Assembly: GCA_942492935.1 (NCBI GenBank)
Contig: OW818654.1
Location: 4,216,001-4,280,000, forward strand
Direction of reading: 5' to 3'
DNA from: JANJUO01 sp942492935
GTDB lineage: Bacteria > Bacteroidota > Ignavibacteria > Kapaibacteriales > UBA2268
Length of the DNA: 64,000 nucleotides
Part shown: positions 10,204 to 16,981 of the stretch, piece by piece
Numbering within the stretch: position 1 is the stretch's first letter
Layout of the letters: the number at the start of each line of letters is the position of its first letter
Notes under the pieces: model-generated
Database searches by the model: none
Seen by the model: only the letters and a program-made list of their open reading frames with translations
What the model was told of the DNA's origin: nothing
Position numbers and translations under genes: made by a program

Positions 10204-10983
10204 TTATGTGTTCATCTTTTCAAAAATTTCATCTAAATGATATTGCAAAAATTCTTTTTTTGGCAAATATTTTTGTGGCATTTGAATTTGAAATTTTTCT
10301 AAATGTGAAAAATACCTTTTGTAATATTCGTTTAATTGCTTCTTTTTTAGTTGTAAAGATATTAGTACCTCGAATTTTTCATTAAGTCCAATCAATCCTT
10401 TATCAAATGCTTTATCATACAGTGCCGAAAGACAAATTCCATTTTCAGGATTCAGCCTTTCGTCTTCATTCTTCGACCATGGAATAATATGACTTGCGAA
10501 CAGTAATTCTGGAATATCAATTCCTGTAATTGCACATTTACCAGAATAATTTGCAACTACAATTTGTCTGAAAACATTTTGATTTACTCTTGTTTTAACT
10601 TCACGAAGTTTGGTTTCTCCTTTTAAGTCTTTCAAATCAAACAATAATTCATCAAATTTGCTTTCGATTGTTTGATTTTCTTTTAATGCTAGAATTCTTT
10701 CACTTTCAAAAACCAATAATTCTTTGTTTTCAAAAAATTCATCCCAAATTGGTTGGCATTGCTTTATTCCTCCAACCATTCCTTTGACACCTCTATTTTG
10801 ATGATAAGGATCGCAAGAAGCATAATTTGTTAATCTAATTGCTATTGAATTAACAGTTCTACCTAATATATTCGCCATATCAATAATTTCAGGTGTTTTT
10901 GTGTGCATTTTACCAAAAGGTAATTTGAGGTATAAATTAAATACCATAATCAATTCCTCACGAGTCCATTTTTCGCCTCTCAT
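10204..10983 (-). CDS. HNH endonuclease, probable restriction enzyme
   Basis: This 259-aa protein has an HNH nuclease core near the C terminus: a Cys pair-like knuckle YSGKCAITG, then LFASHIIPW (catalytic His near 165), then NPENGICLSALYDKAFDKGLI (Asn near 181). The N-terminal half contains a helical segment (MANILGRTVNSIAIRLTNYA) that resembles DNA-binding helices. HNH proteins of this type often act as restriction enzymes next to C5-cytosine methyltransferases. Its start overlaps the 110-aa gene by four bases (ATGA), implying coupled translation in the methyltransferase operon. I infer that it is the cutting partner of the methyltransferase two genes upstream, but a more general anti-phage nuclease role is possible. 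Confidence 0.85.
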   Translation of the reverse strand: MRGEKWTREELIMVFNLYLKLPFGKMHTKTPEIIDMANILGRTVNSIAIRLTNYASCDPYHQNRGVKGMVGGIKQCQPIWDEFFENKELLVFESERILALKENQTIESKFDELLFDLKDLKGETKLREVKTRVNQNVFRQIVVANYSGKCAITGIDIPELLFASHIIPWSKNEDERLNPENGICLSALYDKAFDKGLIGLNEKFEVLISLQLKKKQLNEYYKRYFSHLEKFQIQMPQKYLPKKEFLQYHLDEIFEKMNT

Positions 10984-11312
10984 TTATTTACGCTTCTTAA
11001 ATCTAACAATACTAATTTTATATTTTCTATCTCCTTGCTATACCATTCTATTTTACCATAAACTTTTGGTTTGATTATCTCATTATTTCCATTTCTGAAA
11101 GTCATAGTCAATATTTCGTTTACTGCACTTTCAGAAAATTGAGTTGGAAAGTTTACATTCTCAACAATTACTGCACCGCTGTTATCAGTACCAACTGTTA
11201 ATGCTCCTACTTCTATTATATAAGGAGTATATTCAAGAATTTTTGTGCTAATCGTTGAAATATAAGATTCTAATTTATTTACAAGATTAATAATTAATTC
11301 ATTAATTTCCAT
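10980..11312 (-). CDS. Small hypothetical protein of the defence operon
   Basis: This is a 110-aa protein that I do not recognise. It has an amphipathic helical N terminus (residues 1-30), a beta-rich middle (EVGALTVGTDNSGAVIVENV) and no catalytic motif, signal peptide or membrane segment. It starts three bases after the methyltransferase stop and overlaps the HNH start by four bases, so it is produced together with both. It could be a specificity, control or regulatory subunit. It does not contain the methyltransferase motif X (GNxxxP) that the preceding gene lacks, so it does not look like a detached methyltransferase tail. Confidence 0.7.
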   Translation of the reverse strand: MEINELIINLVNKLESYISTISTKILEYTPYIIEVGALTVGTDNSGAVIVENVNFPTQFSESAVNEILTMTFRNGNNEIIKPKVYGKIEWYSKEIENIKLVLLDLRSVNK

Positions 11313-11315
11313 AAT

Positions 11316-12518
11316 TTATGCTGCCAATTTGTTATAATCTATTTGCTTATAAGCCGCAGTTCTGCTTCCTTCAAAAAAGTAATCATCTGGAAAACTTTGA
11401 ATTCTTGCCGCTTCTCTTACTGAAATTGACCTATTTTGATTTATATCTGGGTGAATGTAATAATGACCATCCATTGCAATATGAGCAACAACAGTATGAG
11501 ATATACCATTACCATTTACAACCTGGAATCTATTTGTGAAGCAACTTAGATTATTATGCTTAATAAGTCTTTCTGGCAAAGAAGCATAATTAAGTCTTTG
11601 TCCTTGATTCCACTTATCAACAGCAATTTGATATATTTCTAAATCATTAGTATTATTAGGTCTGGTAATGTGTTGAGTAACAAAGTTCAAACCATTTCTG
11701 ATTTTTGATAATTCTAAATATGGAGTAGAATCCTTTGCATAAGCAACTGCATTCAAAGTTCCATCACCATTTTTTAATGGCTTTAAGTCTGAAAATAGGT
11801 CTTTGGAAATTTGGAATTTCGGTTCATCTTCGTCAAATTTTGGATATTTCAAATTCATTTCTTTTAACCAGCCAATTATTATTACTCGTTTCCTATCCTG
11901 TAAGACTCCAAAATCTTTTGCATTTAAATGATTTTTTGGTGGAATAGCAACTTTATAGCCCACATTTTTTACAGCTTTGAAAATCTTATTGAGATATTCT
12001 CCATTTTTTGCAGATAAAATACCTGGAACATTTTCAAATACAAACATTTTTGGTCTATATTTTTCCAAAAACTTAATGTAATGTTGGTATAAGTGATTTC
12101 TTGGGTCATCAGCCATATTTTTGGGGTCTCTTGCTCTACCTACAATAGAATAAGCTTGACACGGTGGACCGCCTATAATCAAATCAACTCTTTTGTCATC
12201 CAATTCATTATCAATAGAATCAAATATTCCTTGTAAGGTTTCTTCTGAAATCTCTTTGTTGATTACAGAATTTATTATATTATTAGGTACTTTATTCCAT
12301 AGGTCAACTTTTTGTTTAGTATCTGACTTTAAATAATCGTAATATTCTTGAACTTTACCATTCTCATTTAACCAATGATACGCAGCTCTTGTTTTCAAAG
12401 TATCACAAGCATCTTTGTTCATTTCTACGTGAGCAATTGGATTAAATCCAGCACGAATAAATCCTTCAGAAAGCCCGCCTGCTCCAGCAAACAAATCTAT
12501 GTAATTCAATTTTTTCAT
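11316..12518 (-). CDS. C5-cytosine DNA methyltransferase, truncated at motif X
   Basis: The 400-aa protein has the ordered C5-methyltransferase motifs: I (DLFAGAGGLSEGF, residues 8-20), IV (GGPPCQAYS, catalytic Cys120), VI (FENVPGIL), VIII (QDRKRVIIIG) and IX (REAARIQSFPDDYFF). It transfers a methyl group from SAM to cytosine and presumably protects host DNA from the island's nucleases. Oddly, the protein ends YKQIDYNKLAA, where relatives read YKQIGNAVPP plus about 15 more residues. Motif X, which helps close the SAM pocket, is therefore missing. The 3' end shows a near-duplicated TATAA(G)CAAAT stretch, consistent with a local slip. It is the first gene of the defence operon, with a long AT-rich leader between it and the recombinase gene. 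Confidence 0.88.
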   Translation of the reverse strand: MKKLNYIDLFAGAGGLSEGFIRAGFNPIAHVEMNKDACDTLKTRAAYHWLNENGKVQEYYDYLKSDTKQKVDLWNKVPNNIINSVINKEISEETLQGIFDSIDNELDDKRVDLIIGGPPCQAYSIVGRARDPKNMADDPRNHLYQHYIKFLEKYRPKMFVFENVPGILSAKNGEYLNKIFKAVKNVGYKVAIPPKNHLNAKDFGVLQDRKRVIIIGWLKEMNLKYPKFDEDEPKFQISKDLFSDLKPLKNGDGTLNAVAYAKDSTPYLELSKIRNGLNFVTQHITRPNNTNDLEIYQIAVDKWNQGQRLNYASLPERLIKHNNLSCFTNRFQVVNGNGISHTVVAHIAMDGHYYIHPDINQNRSISVREAARIQSFPDDYFFEGSRTAAYKQIDYNKLAA

Positions 12519-13066
12519 ACTTTAAATTTATGTATCTTCATTTTAAATTGTCTTTCAATTTGTTTTTCAGTCTTAAATTTTTTCATGTTTTTTCAAATTT
12601 GTCATTCATTGTTTTTCAATTTAATAAAAATTAATTTCCCTATCAAACCAAAAAAGCAACGAAATCAATTTCTAAAATACAAAATAAATTTATTTTTAGA
12701 ACTATAGAATTGTGTAGATTAGTCGTTTCTTTGAGTAACTACCCCTTTTCATTGTGTGGATTTTCCATAGCTCATTTTTCGCTGTATCATAATTATATAA
12801 AATAAGAAATTAATTTTTTTAAAAATTTACTAAATCAAATACAAATATAAGTTTAGAATTTCATTATTCTGTCGTACGTTTAGATTGCGTAAAAATATTT
12901 TCAACAAAATGAAAAAAAATTGCAAAAATTTGGAAACGTAACATATTTTATTCAAATTACATCATAATCTATGCTTCTAAATTCCCACTACCAACCACTT
13001 CCACCTTTTAGCCCCTCTCTATTATTTCCCATTGAAAATTGACCCTAAATACCTTATTTATAAAAG
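12519..13066. other. AT-rich spacer upstream of the defence operon
   Basis: This stretch of about 550 bases between the methyltransferase start and the recombinase terminator has no convincing ORF or RNA. The first 150 bases upstream of the methyltransferase hold several related CTTAAATTTTTTC / CAATTTGT-like T-rich blocks that might be regulatory, but no clear operator or promoter box could be defined. Confidence 0.4.
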
Positions 13067-13094
13067 ATGGACTTTACCCTGAAGGTGAAGTCCA
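13067..13094 (-). terminator. Hairpin terminator of the recombinase gene
   Basis: Arms 13067-13078 and 13083-13094 pair over 12 bp with one G-U pair and a 4-base loop. On the minus strand it is followed by CTTTTAT. It lies about 100 bases past the stop of the tyrosine recombinase gene and before the defence operon leader. Confidence 0.5.
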
Positions 13095-13191
13095 TGAAAG
13101 AAATATTTTTTAAATTTTTAAAATTGACACTCAATGATTCAATTTCTGTTGGAATATGAATTAATCAGTAAAAATGCAATGAATTTTGAAA

Positions 13192-14412
13192 CTAATTCCA
13201 AGCTTTCATCATTTCTTGATGCTTCACTTTATCAGTAATTTCGATATAACGCTTGAAAGTTTTGTAGTCTTTAAGACCGGTGATTTTCATTACAATTTCT
13301 GGTCTCATACCTTTTTCAAGCGAAAGAGTTACAAAAGTACGGCGACCCATGTGAGAGGTTACAAGTTCATATTTTGGCTTAATAGATTCAAATCTAACCG
13401 CTCCCTTGTATTCTACAATCGTAACAGATTCATCTAATCCAGCCATTTTCGCAATGTTTTTCAACTCAATATTATATTTATTTTTGTCAATTTTGGGAAA
13501 GTTTTGATTTGAATTCTTATATTTTTCAATAATAACTAAAGCACTTGCAATCAATGGAATTTCAATTATATCTTTTGTTTTCTTGGTTCGCAAATGCCAT
13601 GTAATATTAGATATATCTTCAAATTTCAAGTTCATTATATCGGAATATCTTGCACCAGTAAAGCAACTCAAACAAAATAAATTTCGGATATGGTACTGAA
13701 TAGAATTTTCCTCTAAATCAAGATTATTCAATTGTATCAATTCATTAAATGTTAATGTAACAATATCAATAGTCTCAGATTTTGCTTTGAATTGCTTGTA
13801 TTGATTATTTTTATGGTAGTTTCTTTGCACAGCCCAATTTAAAAATGACGCTAAATGCTTCTTTTTACTCTGAATTGTATTGTTCTTAAATTCTTTGTTT
13901 TGAATACAATAAAGAACAAACTTATCATAGAAATTCAAATCAATATTCTCAAAAGAGATTATGGTTTTGCTTATATCTTGAAACTCAAGTAAATTTTTCT
14001 TCAAACTTACAATATTGACGACATATCCTTCTGTAAATTCACTTCTCTTACTTTCAATATATTTGTCCAAAACTTCAAAAAAATCAAATTTATGTTGGTC
14101 TGGCGAATTAAATATTCGGTCTTTGATAAATGCTTTAATGATGTTAGTTTCAAGCTGGAAATTTTTCTTCGTAAATTCAATATAAGCAGAATTTACCCCG
14201 TTTTTAAACTTATCCAAATAAGAGTTCCATTGAGCATAATCAGGATGCGACCTCCTGACATTTTGATTTTTCGGATTCCAATGTTCAGGAGAAATTTTAA
14301 GTTGGGTATTAATATTGATAGTTTTGCAGTTTTTAATACCTCTAATAAAGCAAATAATAGATTTTTCATTACTGCGTAGAAGTTTGCTATCCAAATAAAA
14401 ATTTATAGTCAT
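13192..14412 (-). CDS. Tyrosine recombinase / site-specific integrase (Bacteroidota type)
   Basis: This roughly 406-aa integrase has an N-terminal arm-binding domain (ININTQLKISPEHWNPKNQ), a SAM-like core-binding domain and a C-terminal catalytic domain. The catalytic residues are visible: Arg in FTGARYSDIMNLKFEDI, His-x-x-Arg in TSHMGRRTFVTLSLEKG and the Tyr nucleophile in YKTFKRYIEIT. I chose the ATG at 14412, because a consensus -7 box at 14444-14451 would put the transcription start near or downstream of the alternative ATG at 14439. It lies just upstream of, and in the same direction as, the defence genes, so it probably mobilised the island. No duplicated att sites could be identified by eye. 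Confidence 0.88.
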   Translation of the reverse strand: MTINFYLDSKLLRSNEKSIICFIRGIKNCKTININTQLKISPEHWNPKNQNVRRSHPDYAQWNSYLDKFKNGVNSAYIEFTKKNFQLETNIIKAFIKDRIFNSPDQHKFDFFEVLDKYIESKRSEFTEGYVVNIVSLKKNLLEFQDISKTIISFENIDLNFYDKFVLYCIQNKEFKNNTIQSKKKHLASFLNWAVQRNYHKNNQYKQFKAKSETIDIVTLTFNELIQLNNLDLEENSIQYHIRNLFCLSCFTGARYSDIMNLKFEDISNITWHLRTKKTKDIIEIPLIASALVIIEKYKNSNQNFPKIDKNKYNIELKNIAKMAGLDESVTIVEYKGAVRFESIKPKYELVTSHMGRRTFVTLSLEKGMRPEIVMKITGLKDYKTFKRYIEITDKVKHQEMMKAWN

Positions 14413-14443
14413 AAAAGTACCAAAATATTGAAAAAACAACTTA

Positions 14444-14474
14444 CAAAATTACGAAAATTCCAACAATAATCCAA
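14444..14474 (-). promoter_or_regulatory. Bacteroidota-type promoter of the integrase gene
   Basis: On the minus strand TTG (14474-14472) is followed by 20 bases and TAATTTTG (14451-14444), a full match to the Bacteroidota -33/-7 consensus TTG-N19-21-TAnnTTTG. It lies about 30 bases before the chosen start codon and decides that start against the upstream ATG. Confidence 0.6.
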
Positions 14475-14600
14475 CACTTTTTCTTTATTTGTTGACGATT
14501 GAACTTTATTTACCTTTACAATAAAATTATCTTAATCTATTGAAATATAGTAATTTATGCAAAATAATGCAAACTAATGATAAGTAATGTAAAGGTAGCA

Positions 14601-14740
14601 TACAATCCCTACGGAGTTGTTGGACTTTTAGGTGATTCCTCTGTTACAAACATTTAATCCCGATGGGATTGTTGGACTTAGGGGCAGTTTACTTGTTACA
14701 AATATGAAATCCCTAACGGGATTTTCTTGGAATTATTTCC
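14601..14740. repeat. Palindromic intergenic repeat, family 1, copy A (partial)
   Basis: The stretch holds three units of the form AATCCC-n4-GGGATT followed by GTTGGACTT, separated by TTACAAA blocks. It ends in the family terminal sequence (ATCCCTAACGGGATTTT, then TGGAATTATTTCC). The left terminal inverted repeat is absent, so this copy is incomplete. Related copies lie at 20074, 22329, 33621 and 56298. Confidence 0.75.
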
Positions 14741-14908
14741 ATCTTAATTCCAATTATCTCTAAAATTGAAAAAAATAATTATTACAAAAATATTAATTTT
14801 GATTTAATTTTTAATATTAAATTTAAATAAAATAATATTTTTAATGATGGTATTGCATTGCACTACTAATTGTGAAAATCTACTAAAAATATATCATTAT
14901 GTTGTGCG

Positions 14909-15324
14909 ATTTTAAAGAACATCTATGATTCGTTTCCAACATTAAAAGTTGTTTTCACAGGTTCTTAAGTTTTGGATATTCTAAAAGGAACAGCCGATCT
15001 AAGTCGCAGTGCTATAATCTACAAGATGCAAGGACTTTCGTTTCGTGAATATTTGAAACTTTTTCATCACTATTCTTTGGCGATAAATCTGAAATAGGAA
15101 ACATTCGAGAAACTTTCTTTTTCAACCAAATGGGGGTGAATCATGATGTTGTTGCTTCAAAACGTGCAGATTTTGCAATTGATGATTATACATTCGAGCT
15201 CGGTGGCAAAAACAAACAACATCACCAGATAGAAAAGGACAACAAATCATTTATTGTAAAGGACGATATAGAATTTGGCTATTTAAATGTAATTCCGCTG
15301 TGGACTTTTGGCTTGAATTATTGA
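14909..15324 (+). pseudogene. Decayed AAA ATPase / DUF4143 gene remnant
   Basis: Two frames together read like the middle and end of a Bacteroidota 'AAA_14/DUF4143' ATPase. From 14909: ILKNIYDSFPTLKVVFTGS, a TAA stop, then VLDILKGTADLSRSAI and GLSFREYLKLFHHYS up to a frame change near 15075. After that IGNIRETFFFNQM, then FAIDDYTFELGGKNK, and the typical family end IVKDDIEFGYLNVIPLWTFG. The Walker A part and much of the centre are missing, there is at least one internal stop and one frameshift. The family often accompanies toxin-antitoxin-like or accessory DNA; here it is a clear relic beside the integrase island, probably from earlier insertion and deletion. Confidence 0.75.
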
Positions 15325-15371
15325 TGATTAAGTAAAATATCTATAATAATTGAGACAACAAAGCAATATCT

Positions 15372-15490
15372 AAATGAAAAAAACAAGTGCAAATTAATGC
15401 TAACTTAACAGTAAAACATCCGATGTTTTGGAAATATCGGATGTTTTATAAAATAGTTAGCTGTAATTCGCACTTGATTTTTTCATTTGG
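15372..15490. repeat. MITE-like hairpin element, family 2
   Basis: About 120 bp with imperfect terminal inverted repeats of about 30 bp (AAATGAAAAAAACAAGTGC at the left; the right end is its near-exact reverse complement). It encloses a perfect 12-bp inner hairpin around 15414-15448 (arms ACATCCGAT / ATCGGATGT). It can fold into one long stem. A related copy lies at 32196-32320. No ORF is inside. Confidence 0.7.
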
Positions 15491-15570
15491 CGACTGAGAA
15501 GTTATGGTATTTGATTGTATTTAATAAATTTATTTATTTTAATGTATCAAGTATTATGAGTTGTAAAATC

Positions 15571-16935
15571 CTAATCTTTTTTGAAATATTTATCAATAAG
15601 TTTTAACAAACAAATTTTACTCGTGGGTTTGGTGATATAGTCATTGCAACCGGATTGAATTGCTTTCTCTCTATCCCCTATTAAAGCATAAGCTGTTTGA
15701 GCAATAATAACTACATTTTGATTAAACTTGCGAATTTCATTTGTGGCTACATATCCACTCATTCCTGGCATTTGAATATCCATAAGAATCAAATCAATAT
15801 CTGGATTATTGCGAGCCACTTCAACTGCTTCAGTACCAGTATTAACCTTTAAAATAGATTTGCTATATTGTTTTATCATTTGTTCAATCAGCAATTCAGA
15901 AGTTTTATCATCTTCAGCGATTAAAATCTTCAATTTGTTGGAGATTGGATGTGAAATTTCATTTTGGATTAAATTATTTGCTTGTATATTTAACTGGCTG
16001 GAGCATTTATATGGTATAGTAAAATAGAAAGTTGAACCTTTGTTAATCTCACTTTCAACCCAAATTTTTCCACCAAGCATTTCGATATAAGCTTTTGAAA
16101 TTGCTAAACCCAGACCCGCACCTTGTCGAGCATATTTATCAATTATTTCTGCTTGGATAAATCGTTCAAAAATGGCACCAAGCATATTTTTATTAATACC
16201 TATTCCAGTATCTTGTACATAAAATTCTATTAATTTATTCTCATTTTTGATTATGATATTATAGCCAAATTCAATTTCACCAGTATTTGTGAATTTAATT
16301 GCATTTTTAACAATATTAACAAATACGGCATATAATTTTTCAGAATCTGTAATAATTTTTGCTTTTTTTCCAGATAATGTAGGTTTAGTTAAAAATTTAA
16401 GACCTTTACATTCTATCTCGGATTTAAAAAAATGATAAATTAATTCAATTTGTTCATTAATATCTATTTCAGTATTTTTTACTTTCATCAAGCCAGCTTC
16501 GACTTTTGAAATATCTATAATCTCATTAATAATATTTAACATTCGTTTGCAACTTATTTCTATGATTTTAATATATTCCTGTTGTTCTTCGTCAGATAAA
16601 TGAGGTTCTTTTAGAAGTTGAGAAAAGCCCAGAATACCATTCATAGGTGTTCTAATTTCATGACTCATATTAGCAAGAAATGCTGATTTTAGGAGCTCAC
16701 TTTCTTCTGCCTGTTCTTTTGCAATTTTAAGCTCTTCATTTTGCATTTCTAATTCAATTTGATGAACTTGCAATTCATGAATTAACTTCAAATTTTCAAT
16801 TCCAGATAGATGTTTTGCATTATTTATTTTTCTAATTCTTAAAGATTCTTCAGCTTTGAGTCGAAGTTTTTCTTGCTCTGATATATCAATTCTATCTTTC
16901 AAGGGATACCTTTGAAATTTTACAACAACCCACAA
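15571..16935 (-). CDS. Hybrid sensor histidine kinase with C-terminal receiver
   Basis: The 454-aa protein has a coiled-coil N terminus (LKLIHELQVHQIELEMQ), a HisKA dimerisation domain with phospho-acceptor NMSHEIRTPMNG, an HATPase domain (NAIKFTN, DTGIGI, GAGLGLAIS) and a receiver domain (ILIAEDD acidic pair, LILMDIQMPGMSG phospho-Asp, TKP lysine). There is no membrane span or own sensor domain. The gene follows the CheB-CheR-PAS gene after 46 bases on the same strand, and the N-terminal helix is of the type that links kinases to such fusions. I infer that the two proteins act in one cytoplasmic signalling pathway, with the PAS sensor in the partner. The output is unknown. Confidence 0.85.
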   Translation of the reverse strand: MWVVVKFQRYPLKDRIDISEQEKLRLKAEESLRIRKINNAKHLSGIENLKLIHELQVHQIELEMQNEELKIAKEQAEESELLKSAFLANMSHEIRTPMNGILGFSQLLKEPHLSDEEQQEYIKIIEISCKRMLNIINEIIDISKVEAGLMKVKNTEIDINEQIELIYHFFKSEIECKGLKFLTKPTLSGKKAKIITDSEKLYAVFVNIVKNAIKFTNTGEIEFGYNIIIKNENKLIEFYVQDTGIGINKNMLGAIFERFIQAEIIDKYARQGAGLGLAISKAYIEMLGGKIWVESEINKGSTFYFTIPYKCSSQLNIQANNLIQNEISHPISNKLKILIAEDDKTSELLIEQMIKQYSKSILKVNTGTEAVEVARNNPDIDLILMDIQMPGMSGYVATNEIRKFNQNVVIIAQTAYALIGDREKAIQSGCNDYITKPTSKICLLKLIDKYFKKD

Positions 16936-16981
16936 AAAATTGAATTCTCATTTTATTTAATCCCTATATTTTAAATTTTTT

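Noticed and set aside
10980..11312. Detached motif X part of the methyltransferase
   Set aside because: No GNxxxP-like sequence or other methyltransferase text was found in the 110-aa protein.
4222..14439. MORC/GHKL ATPase in the defence operon
   Set aside because: I looked for the GHKL motifs (N...D-x-G-x-G...) in every gene of the operon and found none.
4160..14600. att repeats of the integrase island
   Set aside because: No matching direct repeat at both flanks and no tRNA gene was found by eye, so borders are not claimed.
14601..14740. CRISPR array
   Set aside because: The units are palindromic, unequal in spacing and recur at distant intergenic places. There are no spacers of constant length and no cas genes.
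15130..15324. 64-codon ORF as a real gene
   Set aside because: It is only the 3' end of a decayed DUF4143 ATPase gene; the preceding part lies in another frame.
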